From: Botrytis cinerea B05.10
Lineage: Eukaryota > Ascomycota > Leotiomycetes > Helotiales > Sclerotiniaceae
DNA: 64,000 nt
Assembly (NCBI RefSeq): GCF_000143535.2
Contig: NC_037315.1
Coordinates: 1,054,001-1,118,000 of the forward strand
Direction of reading: 5' to 3'
The position numbers and the translations under genes are program-made. This document shows, piece by piece, positions 49,374 through 61,553 of this stretch (position 1 is its first letter; each line of letters begins with the position of its first letter). A model generated the notes under the pieces. It was given only the letters and a program-made list of their open reading frames with translations, was not told where the DNA came from and did no database searches.

Positions 49374-50622
49374 GTTTGGAACAGATTCTATATGTATTGA
49401 TGTTTAATGAAAGATGAAGCGAACCGAGCTGAAGAGAGGATTCTCAGACTATATAGTCATTGAAATGCGGAGGTACCCCAGAATGTGAATTCATCTAATG
49501 CCATACTTGCCCGCTTTATCCACATGACGTGCAGCATAAGTGCATGCGCGGCCTTCGTGGTTCGGTGATTGCAGGTAACATTTAAACTAGAGTAATTCTC
49601 CCCGCTTGGGGAAACTCTAAGTTGATATCTCTCATAGTACTATGTCTCTTATTGGTGAGCTCCAAGGAACAGAATTCTCGGCCATTGTCTTGGTTCTTTC
49701 CTTCGTGGACTATAACAGTGCCAAACGTAGGCTATTCGGCTAGAATTGCCCGCTGGTTCATTACTCGGAGCTCAATCCCAGCACTAGTTTTTAGATCTCC
49801 AGCTCGAAGAAATGGCTCGAACTACTCTGCATACCCCAGAAAGTTCCGCTCATTTCCAGAATCTCACATCACATTGCTGACCTTCCTGTAATGCATGATA
49901 TACTTTGACACCTATCAAAATGTTCGCAAATCTACACAAACTTTAGAGCCGTATAAAATGCTCATCGCAAGTCAAATATCAGTTGATAGGTTGTCTTAAA
50001 GATGCGCCACAACCGTTGACACTAACCAAGGTGGGGAAAGTTTAACATGAGCAACTAAAAGGATCGACTTCAGTCAACTGAGTTTAAACTAGATAATCTA
50101 CAATCTAATAAGTTTTGATAGCACATAAACCAAGGGTTCTATAAGAACCTATTAGCAGAAAATAATACTTGATCGAACGGGAAAAGTCACAAGCGTGAAC
50201 TAGTAGCCAACCGTAATTGAGCCATTGCATTATTAATTTTTAGTCCATCGGACGCGTATGACTAGAATGAACAAAAGGAGGCATATGATTCGTAACCGCG
50301 TCATAGAATAGGTCTGATTGATCCTTAGTACTGTGAAACAATTCGGTCTCCATTCGTAGCATTTCAACCAGATCAACACCAATTTCTACATCAACGAATA
50401 GCAGCCAAGAAATAAGGAAAGAAAAAGATATGTATGCCGTGGTATCTATGCGATAAAAGATGAAATCAAAAGAGGTATATCCAATTACAATACAAAGAAA
50501 GGGCATTGCGGCTCAAGGCCCAAAAAACGCAAACCTACTATCCCCCCTCCTTCCCAAGAAATAAGTAAAGAAAAAGGCTCCGCAGGGCAGAAAATCATAT
50601 GGAGCAAGATATATTCCATTCA
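49374..50622. other. Intergenic
   Basis: Promoter of the transporter (minus) and 3' flank of the C2H2 protein gene. No gene is supported. Confidence 0.45.
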
Positions 50623-53600
50623 TCATTGGCGACCGTAATATTGCATGTTTTGAGGAGAATGCTGTAAGTTTTGAGGGGATTGACCATAGGAAGAAGAGCT
50701 ACCCTGAGCACGACTCATGGGCACCTGCTGGAAGTTGGTCATGGGATCGACACTCAAAGAATCGAAGCCAAATGTATTTTGATCCATCATATATGTTGAA
50801 ACTGGAGTGGAAGTCGTGACAAAGGGTTGGTTCATTGAGAAACCGATAGCAGAGTGAGGTGTCTGATTAAAATTCTGATTGGATTGAGATTGAAAAGCAT
50901 TGGGACCAATTGAAGCAAAGGCGGAATGGGGTGGATGATCAACCTTGTTTTGAACAAAGCTACTAGTAGTATCAATAGTTCCAAAAGCTGAGTGGGGTTG
51001 ATCAAGTTTATTGCCAACAAAGCCGGTGTTAATATATGATGGCGTAGGATGATGCATATTGTTAAGGTTAGCAGAGTTCATTGAACCAAACTGTCGAGGT
51101 TGGTTGGTTTGCTGAGCACTATATGCATTGGCATTGGCATTGGAAAATAGTGGAAATTGTTCATTTGAGTTTCCTTGCGTCATTGAGGTATGTGCCATTG
51201 AGTTTCCCATGACATACGTTGGTGAAGGGCCAGACGTAGAATAAAAGGCAGGTTGATGGAAACCTGCACTGAATTGGGGTACCATGGGAGCGTTGGGTGA
51301 AATGCTTTCCATGCCATAAGGACTTGACTCCCCGAATCTGGTTTTGCCCATCGGAGTTATTGGAGTATGATTTTGTTCGACTGGGCTGATAATTGTATCA
51401 GCATCAACATCCTTCTGGTCAACAAGTTGAAGAATTGGCAAACTAATATGCTCCATGTGTTTCGCCAGATGAACAGTAAGCTTTTTCCAAGTGGTGAAGG
51501 ATTTACCGCAGAATTTGCAGGGCTCATCCTGTGGTTTATTTTTTGTTTCGTGATGGCATCTTTCTAGCATCGCCCAAGCTTGCTCAGTATGTTTAGCCTT
51601 TTTGATGGCTGCTTTTGTCTTTTGTTTAGGCTCCGGTAGTTTGTGTTCACGAACTAGATGCTGCAAGAAATTATCCTTTCGATAACAAGGGTGTCTGCAA
51701 TCTTCGATTTGACATATCCACCACTCCAGATGCCTGTGTCTCTCGTTCTCATGGCGAACCCAGTCGGCTTTGCGTTTGAATGATTTGGGCTCCCTACATT
51801 TGTCATATGTACAAGTGAATGGCTGCACATCTTCATGGACATGCTTTGTCCAATCTGAAGGTTTGTGGAATTTCTTGGATTTGAAACACAATTGACATTC
51901 AAATTCTGCTGGAAGATTCCGGGTTGGTGGTAGTGGAACACCTTTGGGGAAAGTTTCGATAGAAAGAGCACCATCACCAGGGTTCGAATCGTCGGAAAAG
52001 TCTGTAACAAGTTGTAGGCCACCAGCACTACCGTAATTTTCTCGATTCTTTCCCTTGGCATCATATAATGTAGCACTCCCGCCCAATGCGATGCAATGCG
52101 GTCTAGCAGAACACTCTTGATTCATGATGGCTTGCATGTGCTTCACCCGCTGATCAAGAAGATTCTTGTATCGGATCTCTTGCTGATGAGCAATGCGACT
52201 GACAAGCCAACTGAATTTTGGATTCATGTCGGGATTTAGCCTCCTTACGTGCTCTTTGAAACCTTCATAAGTAGGAATGATCGGTTCCGATTGAGTGGGT
52301 TCCATTCTGATGTCACTCTCATCGCCTTGCTCATCATCTTCATCATCCTCAGACTCAGGCTCAACCTGGGGAGCTAAACTTGGAATAGGTGGGCCACCTT
52401 GTTTCTTCCAGAGTTCGCCAATAGCAGATATCGAATTAGCAGATCCGCCTTCTCGAATTGACAGATCGCTCTTACTTCTAGTCCGCCCGCTGTCCTTGCG
52501 AAGGAAGGGTAGATTTAAAAGAGGGCTTTTGGGAGATGCTGCACTCATGGAGCCATTGCGAGTGTGTGGGGTGTGATGTGCACTTGTACCCACCGCAGTT
52601 CCGATTCCAGAAATTGCTGCTATTGCAGTATTGAGACTTGGTGTTGGCTTCTTGCCAAAGCTAGATGTTCTTGGTGGTGGCGCTAGATTGTTTGGGTTGT
52701 TTTGCTTTTGCTTCATCTCCATTGAAGAATCTTGCAAGTTCGAAGAGCTGCGAGTTCTCTTATTAAGATTACTGTTACTTCTCACACGAGTGACAGCACG
52801 TTGTCCCAAATTTGAAAGATTGGTCCAACGTCCTGATCCTTTCCTTTCTGGCTTGACCGACAGCTTTTTGAGAAGACTACCGTCGGCCACGGCGTCATAG
52901 TCCATCAGGCTTGGCTCACTTCTTCGTCGCGTGCCCCAAGTTGCTGCACGTGAGATTATTGAGAAAGTATCTGCGTTTCCATTCCACTTCTGAATGGCAT
53001 CGTTTGCTGTAGCTGGTGCTTGAAAGTTGGTGACTGTCATGTATGGTAGCGTAGGAGCATCGTTGAATTGACGTATTTGGCTCATTAATATCACATCATC
53101 ATCAGTGGGGGTTTCGCCTTTGATGTTGTAATAAACTTGCCCATCAAGAAATCTATTTTCTCTAATGCTTGCGGCATCGTCCACCGGTGCCAAATTAAGT
53201 TCAGCCTGCTCAGCCTGTACCGCATAAGTCGATTCTCTAGATCTCGGCACATTTGGATCGCTGGTTGAATTGCCTCTCTGGCGCCATAAGTGTACCTGTA
53301 TGTTCGTGTCTTCGATATGCCGTTGCTCTTCTTGTTCTTTCAGATTAGGAATTTCAGCGCCGGAGAAAGCTTTTCGACTTTCAGGATCCAATCCCGCCAG
53401 ACCCGTTGTGTCATTCGGACTCCACAACCCTTCATCATCCCGCAATGCGGTCGGTTTGGAGTTCTGGTTGAAATTCTGGGATGGATATTGATAATCTTGA
53501 AAATTAGATTTCACTGGCTCCCCATATTGATTCACATTCGGCGCAAAATCGCGCTTGGCTGAAGATTGTTCTTCGGCCCAATGCGAGACAGTCACATGCG

Positions 53601-54264
53601 GACTGTGGGCACGAAAAGCCATGCTGGTTGGTTCAAACCCTTCAGCGCTGGTGCGACTGCTGCCGCTGTTATCTGGCGTCAATTGCAGTGTATTAAGTGT
53701 CGATGTCAATTCTGGGAATGGAAATCCCAATTGATTAATCTCGTTGTCGATCTCTATTTCGTGATGTGTAATGATTGAATTGATCTTATCATTCGCCTCG
53801 CTTCTAGGTGAGGGTGTGTTTGGGATGCTTGTATTCTTTGGGCTGAGCGGATAGTTTGAGACCGTGAGGGCTTCTGGTGCTTTTTGGTTTCTAGTATTCG
53901 AAGACAACTGATGTGTAGCTTTTGTATATGCTTCAGTCGGATTTGTTGTAAGATTTGATGGTAGTGAATCTATTCGCTGCACGCCGGCGTCGAAATCCAC
54001 TCCAAAGAATTCGTCCTCGATTTCGCTATAGTCGCTACCAAAGTTGCTGAATTCGGAAAGACTTTCGACTGGTGTACTACCAATGTTGTATGGACTTGTA
54101 GAATTACTTAATGTATGCGATTGATTGTATGGAGACAGGAGAGTAGGGTCAAATTGTGTGTTGGATATGTGATGTGTATTCAGGCAGAGAGGGTCGGTCT
54201 CTTCTCGTGAGTACTGGACTTGAGCGTCGACTATATGTGATGAGATGGAAGTGTATGAAGACAT
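50623..54264 (-). CDS. Large C2H2-type zinc finger protein, 1213 aa
   Basis: An uninterrupted 1213-codon frame. Residues 1-700 are low-complexity and Ser/Asn/Thr/Pro-rich, with a basic region near 480-520 and an acidic run (DDEDDEQGDES) near 640. The structured part is about residues 785-940. It shows a C-x2-C...H finger (CQLCFKSKKFHKPSDWTKHV), a C-x4-C finger (CTYDKCREPKSFKRKADWVR), a third (CQIEDCRHPCYRKDNFLQHL) and a final classical finger (CKFCGKSFTTWKKLTVHLAK). The first three have the unusual spacing seen in a fungal-specific family of large zinc-finger proteins. The last 270 residues are Asn/Gln/Ser/Met-rich, like an activation domain. It is likely a nuclear regulator. The lack of introns over 3.6 kb contrasts with its neighbours. 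The start is the first ATG. Confidence 0.9.
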   Translation of the reverse strand: MSSYTSISSHIVDAQVQYSREETDPLCLNTHHISNTQFDPTLLSPYNQSHTLSNSTSPYNIGSTPVESLSEFSNFGSDYSEIEDEFFGVDFDAGVQRIDSLPSNLTTNPTEAYTKATHQLSSNTRNQKAPEALTVSNYPLSPKNTSIPNTPSPRSEANDKINSIITHHEIEIDNEINQLGFPFPELTSTLNTLQLTPDNSGSSRTSAEGFEPTSMAFRAHSPHVTVSHWAEEQSSAKRDFAPNVNQYGEPVKSNFQDYQYPSQNFNQNSKPTALRDDEGLWSPNDTTGLAGLDPESRKAFSGAEIPNLKEQEEQRHIEDTNIQVHLWRQRGNSTSDPNVPRSRESTYAVQAEQAELNLAPVDDAASIRENRFLDGQVYYNIKGETPTDDDVILMSQIRQFNDAPTLPYMTVTNFQAPATANDAIQKWNGNADTFSIISRAATWGTRRRSEPSLMDYDAVADGSLLKKLSVKPERKGSGRWTNLSNLGQRAVTRVRSNSNLNKRTRSSSNLQDSSMEMKQKQNNPNNLAPPPRTSSFGKKPTPSLNTAIAAISGIGTAVGTSAHHTPHTRNGSMSAASPKSPLLNLPFLRKDSGRTRSKSDLSIREGGSANSISAIGELWKKQGGPPIPSLAPQVEPESEDDEDDEQGDESDIRMEPTQSEPIIPTYEGFKEHVRRLNPDMNPKFSWLVSRIAHQQEIRYKNLLDQRVKHMQAIMNQECSARPHCIALGGSATLYDAKGKNRENYGSAGGLQLVTDFSDDSNPGDGALSIETFPKGVPLPPTRNLPAEFECQLCFKSKKFHKPSDWTKHVHEDVQPFTCTYDKCREPKSFKRKADWVRHENERHRHLEWWICQIEDCRHPCYRKDNFLQHLVREHKLPEPKQKTKAAIKKAKHTEQAWAMLERCHHETKNKPQDEPCKFCGKSFTTWKKLTVHLAKHMEHISLPILQLVDQKDVDADTIISPVEQNHTPITPMGKTRFGESSPYGMESISPNAPMVPQFSAGFHQPAFYSTSGPSPTYVMGNSMAHTSMTQGNSNEQFPLFSNANANAYSAQQTNQPRQFGSMNSANLNNMHHPTPSYINTGFVGNKLDQPHSAFGTIDTTSSFVQNKVDHPPHSAFASIGPNAFQSQSNQNFNQTPHSAIGFSMNQPFVTTSTPVSTYMMDQNTFGFDSLSVDPMTNFQQVPMSRAQGSSSSYGQSPQNLQHSPQNMQYYGRQ

Positions 54265-57200
54265 AACGTGTGGAGAATATAGGAGGCTATGTATTTCTTG
54301 GGGGTACGATATGTATAAAAAGCTGTGGGCTTCTTGTTGTAGGCCTAATCAGCTATAAGTGCGGTCAACAGGCAATGAGCAAGGTACTGGTCATGTTGCA
54401 GCCTCGGGGATCGGTGTTGCAGGTATTGCAGGTCTTGTATGCAGGTCACAAAACTGCAATTGAGATGAACTGGATCGTTGGGCGATACCAATGAAGTAGT
54501 AGTATGAAATGGCAAGAGATAAATTCGGAATGCTGAAAGTTTGGGGGGGGGGATATAGTATCCGTGTGGATGGAATGAAACTAGGAGTCGAATGTGCTCT
54601 ATTCGCGAGGAAAGATAAAAATATTGGTGATGTGGGTGAGCTGACAGAAAGCAAGTGTAGAGGCTCCTGTGAGATGGTATGGGATGAGATAAAAGGGATG
54701 AGAATGAACGATCGAAAGAGGAGGAGTCGGAGGGGTGAGGGAAACCTTTTTGCGGGAACTGGGGGGTGTGGTACCAGGTCGACAGGACAGGGACTTGGAG
54801 CTGAGGGGCGTGCAGCGATTAACGTTTAGGCGCTAAGGCTAAGATAAGCACTGTTCCAGGTTAGATGCAAGCAGTGCTTGTTCCAGTGATGCAAAGTCTG
54901 ATCTAATGGGAAGAGTGGTGGTGGTTGTGGCGGGTGGGACGATGGCTTTGTATTTAATTGAATCGAGATCAGGAATTGATAGGACTTTTTTCAAGACGCA
55001 ACACACGATGACATCGACGCAGGGAAGGAAACCCGTCAAGGGCGAGTCTAAAAGTGTTGCAGTTGTTTGCTGTTGGTGTTCCAGAGAAATGGGGAGTGAT
55101 AGTAGAAAGCCTTATTTCTTCTCTAACTCAATCTGTCTATAAATTTCCTAGTTTCCGCGAGCTTCTTTAAAGGCTAAGCAAGATGACAGGGACTTGGTCA
55201 ACGGGAGAACGAACGGATTCACAGGCCCAGGAACAAGGGCCAGCGATTAAATTCGGTGTTTGTTTGACGACCAGATGGAGAAATTTGACGCCGAAGCAAC
55301 AACGGCAACAATTCATAGAACAGCTAGAGGGCATTAGATGAAAAACGGAATAGTCTAGCAAAAGACGAGCAGGTGGAGCAAAGTTGAATGGTGGAGGTGA
55401 AAGCAAAAATTAAACGACCTTGAGTCTTGACTGCGCGCAATCTTCCCAGCACAAATATAAAAAGACAACCAGGCGATCTGATGGATACTGGTACACAGAG
55501 TGGGTTGGGTGGGTTGGGTGAGGTGGAAACGCACAAGTGGGTAGGGCACCTTTACTTGGGCTGATCATGATCAAAACCCATCAATTTGGCCATAACTAGA
55601 ATCGTTTGCCATTCAAATCTACAAGGGAATGTTCAAGGGAATCTACAACTCCACAATGGTTTACGAGGTCTGAAAGGGCCATGAAGCTTCATCAAGGGTG
55701 TCGAAAACGAGACATTCTTCAGCATTTGTTGGAATCAGAAGTCACGAACCATCATCTTCATGCCTACGCACTCGACTACTGCGTATAACAAAGTACAGCT
55801 CAAGGTATACAACCCCATTTACTGGAGCAAGGCAGACCAAGCATTTGTTCATTGAACTCAAGCTTCGAGTCAGCCCGAGACTTCCAGGTCTTGGTCTTTT
55901 CATGACATGACATAGCAAGTTGGCATAATAGGTATGGCGGGAAAGCGGCTGTGTACATTTTATGATGTAAGGAACCATTCATCCAAACGTGCCCTTTTCC
56001 TCTAATCATCTTTCGGAACTTCGGTACATTTGCACAGCCAGCAAACACAACATCATTCATTCGAACAGTCAAACCCAAGCGTACTTCCTTTTTGCTCTGT
56101 TCTTCCTTCCTTCAAAGCCCTCTCATCCCTCCGAAGATGAGCTCCCGAGTTCCTGCATCTAAAGCACGATCCCGATTAAGAAGGCTAAGAAATATCTAGA
56201 GAATCTCGATGTCTAATTTGTTCGTCCGTCCAGTAGGGTTACTTTGGGAGGAAATGGGTTGGCTTCATGTTTCAAGAGGCTTGAGTCTCAAAGGTAACAG
56301 TCATTAATTGGTCTTTTTCAAGCGAAAGGAAGGTCTTGACATGGGGGACCTCAAGATGGGGCCGTAAGCACAAGGGCCGTGGGCGCTTACACAAGACGGA
56401 GAAAGTTGCGACCCGTTTTCGAGCCATTCTCCGCCAGCAGATTGATGGAATGGTTAAAACACATCAATCGATATCATCTAAAGCTTAGAAGAAATCAAGA
56501 ATGGCCAAGATACCAGTTTATATGACATGCCCCTTCATCTTTCGCTTGTCGTTACCGTACAGCCGCCGGGTACAAACAAGGTGGATCGGACCAAATCAAA
56601 CCAAAAACCCTTGGGAGCTCAGTTTCCGCGATGTTCTCTTTTCAATTCTTTCCTTTATATCCAATCGTAAATCCCAAAAGTTCAACAAAGTAGTTGCATA
56701 GCCTCGATCGAATAGTACCTAGCAATATGTCTTCACAATTGAATTCATCCAGTTCATTCACCGCAGCCATTTCTTTAGCTTAGTTCTTTGGCTTTGCATC
56801 TGACAAACATCAATCAACAGCCTTGTCCTAGTGATCCATACATATCGTCTTCCAGCTTCCAGCCCGTTTCACAAAAAAACATGGCGTTCCTGCTGCGGTG
56901 AAAGTTCAGAGGACCGGATGCTTCGCCCACCCACACAGCGGGCTGAGCATTTCTCTTTCCTTTCACCGAATAAATCTGAGAGGACGAAAAAATTAAAAAT
57001 TGGAACGGGATCTAGGATTTACAAGAGCTTGAGAATCTGGACCCCACTCGTTGGAAGATTCGTTTCTTGAATGGATTCAAAGTTCTTGCAATCCTCACGA
57101 GTGCCGTAAGAGGGAAGTTTAGATAATGGAGGGATGTATCCGCGTCAACTCAACTTTGAGCAAATTTCACGTCATATTATTGATTGTTACATAATGTTAT

Positions 57201-59969
57201 TATAAGAAATATTTGACATGGTCACATCCCTTTTTTTGTATCTATGTCTTCGTATTTGTCTTCCTTGATTTCTTCTATTTTTGCTGACTCCATTGCTCAA
57301 GTGAAGACGATGATCAACACTCTTTGCTTCATACCCGCGCTGCTCTTTGGCTCGGGAACGTTTTCCATATGGAAGGTGCGGGGTAAAATCGTGGCCAGTA
57401 CTCGGTCAAGAAATGTGTCAATGATGTTTTAGTTGCTGACCCCACTGCTTCGCGCTTCATGCTTCATGCTTCACACTTGACAGTCCGAGTACCTCATGGT
57501 GTCTTTCTCCTTCTATGCAGAATTTCAGATTCTTGAGAATCGTCGGAGAGTGCATGCCGATGATTCAATGCATTAATTACACAAAATCCTACCGGGCTCA
57601 CCGGATACGCAACCGAAGACGTAAAACGTGAATCTGGTTGGTAAGACCGGATCAATATCCGTGATCGAGTCAATGTCTGGGGTCGAAGAAAAGTAGGTGT
57701 TCAGCCAACATCAAAGCTCTCTTGCCGAATTCTATGCTCCCCAAACCGTCAGTCTCGCATTCGGAATCGCAACTCCTACGGAAATTTTTTGGTCTCATCA
57801 GATGTAGAGTATGTTCACTCGCCTCCAGATTTGTTCCAATATGAACAGTATTAGGTATAGTTCATATACAGTTTGAGTCCAAGCATTGTTTTCAGAGGAG
57901 AGGGGTCAAAGAGATCATTAGTTGTATCAGATGGTGATCTCAATCAAGTAGTCAATTATATATCTCAAATTTTTCTTCCAGTGCCTAACGAAAAAGAGTG
58001 ACTCTAGATTAGCTTCTGGCTATTTTTCAGGTGTCTTCGATTGTCCATGACTAGTTCGATTCAAACATTTCTGCAGCCCTGCATAAACTTTCATAGATCT
58101 CCTCATTTGCGTTCTCTCTAGCCTCACAGTACCGATCATGGTCTGTTCTGTCATAATCTTCGTCCGAGTATCTAGTGTTCAAACCCACCAGCCTATATAG
58201 TAAGCTTCTGCACCGCCATCTATTACCTCAGGAGCAATCATCCAATAGTTTACTATCAAGTAGACACAATTTTTACGTCACATCTTTCACTCCCATATTA
58301 AACCCTTGATTACATCTCCCTAAAATATAGAATTCATCTTTTACGATATAGCATCTTATCTGCTCCTTCGCTTTTTCTTCAACACACCTTCGTAGCCTCA
58401 CCACTTTCAAAGCTCCTCTCTTCCTCGCTACCTCATATTGTGAATTTCGAAATCTCAAGATCTACTTCATCACATTACCAAGCCTTCAACAACACTCTAT
58501 TTCAATATTTGCGGTCAAAACATCTCGGTGCTGTTATACAGTGTCTCTGCGTAGCAAATCGAGATTGACATATGCATATAACCTCAGAGATGATCAAGAC
58601 CCGCGAGAGACAAATGTGAGTGTTGATATACTTCACGAGTTACTTAGGTTACCAGCAAGCTTTCTCTCTCATCATATGGTTCATCGATAGATGAATTTTT
58701 GAGTCGTGGGATAACATCTCCGCACCATCCGGGAGGGTCACCTAGATGGTTTTGAGTAGGATACACAGATAAATCCAAAGAGTGATAGTGAATTCACGTT
58801 AGAATCTATCCTCTTAACTTTTTCTAGAGGAGTTCATATCTTCATAGAGTAGAGTAGGAGAAATCAATATCCTTCAGATTGCAATCAACAATTTGCTTTA
58901 CATTCCATCGTTTAATATCCTGCAAACGTCGACACCTCAAAAACGATAGAATCTAACATCCTCTGTGGACTTGGTATCACAGCATGATAGCTAAATGGTA
59001 CAACCTATATATCTCATTGCTCGCCTATCAACACTCACATGGATAACAACACCAATTTAGGTACGACAGATACCCCCCCCCCTTTCAAAATCTCCCATAA
59101 TCTCTTCTTCAGATCCAAGCCCTACATTCCCACACCCCTTCTAAACTATGTCACTCTCTTCTCCCAAAATTCTCCTTCGCAATCAAAGTATATTCATTCC
59201 AGACAACGATTTTCGAATAAATATACACAATTCTTCACGCAGCCGGCAATATTATATACCTTTATGTTTAGTCACTTGCATTTAGTGTTTGCTTCGGCTT
59301 TCCCAGAGACTCTTGACGAACTTACCCAGGTCCGCTTGTTATTTAGGTGGCAGTTGATGTAGAGATATAGCCTATGTCATTTCGAATACACCAAAATGTC
59401 GAAAGTCAAAATTTCAATATAGAGACGAGATCAAACTCTCAATGTTGTATCAGGAAAGACGAGGGGGGGGGGGATTCCGTCATCTCTGTAAGGAAGCTCG
59501 GGGTTATTTTGTAGATTTGATCGCGATACCAAGTGAGGAGGTAAATACTTGCTTAGTAGATGAACAAGAACATGGAAGCCAGGTATGTACAAGGAAGAAT
59601 ACAAGGCAGGCCGAGATTGTCTGTATGCCGGTATCTATCTAGGCTTTGCAAATACAGCTATCTGAATCATGTTAGAAAATGAAATACAATACCGCTGTTC
59701 TGCATGTGCCACATATTGGCCTTTTTTGAATCTCAAGTATGAAACAGACCATATATGGCGAAGGGTATGTTTATGTGTGTGCCTGAAAGGTTTGAAGGAC
59801 TTGTCTAGGACTCCAGAAACGCGAAGAGATAAATTGTACTCTCGTTTGGGACCCGAAATTAGCGAACTTCAAACGAGGACTAGAAATTAACAAAGCAAAC
59901 GCAAAATACGAGTCCCATGGCCTTTAGTGCTATGTTATAGCTCGATTTTGTCTAGCTGTATATCATATC
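54265..59969. other. Long intergenic stretch (5.7 kb)
   Basis: The first 1.5 kb may be a long leader and promoter of the C2H2 protein gene. Beyond that I see no splice-supported gene; frames of 60-107 codons on both strands lack recognisable domains. Homopolymer G or C runs occur near 54540, 59075 and 59465, and there is a TTCATGC reiteration near 57460. Confidence 0.4.
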
Positions 59970-61265
59970 TTAATCAAAAGGTATTCTTCTCAAACCTTCA
60001 TTTCCCATCCTTTTCTTCATTTCCTGACCTGCCGCAACACTACTCGGTACTTTAATACCGCAACAATCACCCCAACTATTCATTTGATGAACATGCCTCA
60101 TTCCATCATGCATAACGACTACTTCTCCCCCTTCCGCATCATCTTCTTCATTCGGAACTCCAAATTCTTCCTCTGTGCTCATGCCATCCTCAGCTGGTAT
60201 CAGAGAACCAAAAAGGAAATGTTGCATGACAGGTAGTTTTTTGAGAACCTCGGCCACAAACATCCTTCTCATACCATCTTCAACTTTTGTCCAGTTTTTC
60301 GCTGACGATATATCGTCTAACATCGGACTGTGCCACCGCAGCCCTTCGACGTTCTTAACGCTATTAACAAAGTTAACTTGTCCCAAGTACAGATATTCAT
60401 TGCCATATTCTTCCAATATAAGATTTTGATGGATCGACAAAGGACGGATGTACGGGTGATGTAAAAGTTGAGAAGCGCCAAATAGGAATGGGAGAAATTG
60501 GTAGTCGTCGAGTCCCCATACTCCGTGCGAACCTGCTGGTTCAAGATAATACGTTTTCTGTATAGTCCTCATAAGCTCCAAGTATCGTGTAAAAACTTTC
60601 AAGACCAGCGAGCGGAAATCTTGACGAGTCACTATTCCAAGTTGATATAAACATAATAACCATATCATAAAGTTCAACTCATGTCCCGACCCATAATCGA
60701 TCCTGGTGCGGTTTCCAAAAGATTGTAAAAAGTATGTAGAGACTTCGGCGATGGCTTCATCGGATGAAACACCTAATTGTTTATGCCATCCACTATGCTC
60801 CTTTGTAGCTAAATCAAGAAAATCACGGAAACCTTTGTTGCCAAATCTCGAATCGCCTTGCTCTTCTGGTGGACTTCTTTGTACTACATCCTCAACCTTG
60901 TCTAATATTTCGAGAATAATGCTAACGGTGGAGCTGAGGTCGGCCTTGGTAGTCGCTGAGACAGGCGTATCGATGACCGAATCCGTTAGACTGAAGACAA
61001 ATGCTAAGAGCAACTTGTAAGTAGGAGATTGAAGGAAGAGATCATGGTCCCTAGGTGATAAGATTCGTCTCGTAGGCTTGCAGAATTTTAAGCTTGACTG
61101 ATCTGGAGGAGATGGTAGATCTGGGGTCTCGGGGACGGGAAGAGGATTCGATGGTGCATTTCGCTTTTTTCGAGGTTCTAATTTTGGAAGACGATCGCGC
61201 AGGTTCGGAATACCTGTAGTAAGTCCATTCCCCGAACTCTGTATGCTTTCCGTGGTTGAAGACAT
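59970..61265 (-). CDS. Serine/threonine phosphatase 2A activator (PTPA, Rrd/Ypa family)
   Basis: A single-exon 431-aa protein. Residues 1-60 are a disordered, Pro-rich leader. The PTPA fold covers about 60-370, with the conserved motifs FGNRTRIDYGSGHELNF, VWGLDDYQFLPFLFGASQL, HPYIRP and the terminal MQHFLFGSL. PTPA proteins bind the PP2A catalytic subunit, act as a prolyl isomerase-like ATP-dependent activator and help assemble active holoenzyme. A C-terminal extension (about 60 residues) is acidic and ends in DCCGIKVPSSVAAGQEM and a basic tail. Such extensions occur in the Rrd1 branch of filamentous fungi, which tempts me to that assignment, but Rrd1 and Rrd2 cannot be separated here. The gene is head-to-head with rrp46. 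Confidence 0.93.
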   Translation of the reverse strand: MSSTTESIQSSGNGLTTGIPNLRDRLPKLEPRKKRNAPSNPLPVPETPDLPSPPDQSSLKFCKPTRRILSPRDHDLFLQSPTYKLLLAFVFSLTDSVIDTPVSATTKADLSSTVSIILEILDKVEDVVQRSPPEEQGDSRFGNKGFRDFLDLATKEHSGWHKQLGVSSDEAIAEVSTYFLQSFGNRTRIDYGSGHELNFMIWLLCLYQLGIVTRQDFRSLVLKVFTRYLELMRTIQKTYYLEPAGSHGVWGLDDYQFLPFLFGASQLLHHPYIRPLSIHQNLILEEYGNEYLYLGQVNFVNSVKNVEGLRWHSPMLDDISSAKNWTKVEDGMRRMFVAEVLKKLPVMQHFLFGSLIPAEDGMSTEEEFGVPNEEDDAEGGEVVVMHDGMRHVHQMNSWGDCCGIKVPSSVAAGQEMKKRMGNEGLRRIPFD

Positions 61266-61553
61266 CTTGTGGATGCTTGATATTGTTGATGTTGATTACA
61301 AAGGAGAGCAAGTGGCATGGCAAGCTCGAAAGGTACCAACCCCACGGTTACTGCCAGGGACTTTAGGCTATTCCCAAGGAGTGTTTAGCGCCTATTGCGA
61401 TAACGATAACAAAAAATTCCAATTCAATTCCAACAGTGCAAGCGCATTCATTATTCATTCATTGTTGAAGCTCTGCTCATGCTTTGAAAGATTTCAATCC
61501 AATCACAATAAATTTGGACTTCACATCTACGCCCCCTCCCCATACAGAACAAA
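61266..61553. promoter_or_regulatory. Bidirectional promoter region, PTPA and rrp46
   Basis: Only 288 bp separate the two divergent start codons, so both promoters must overlap or abut. The sequence has a GATAACGATAAC repeat near 61400 and no clear TATA box, as is common for housekeeping genes. Confidence 0.55.
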
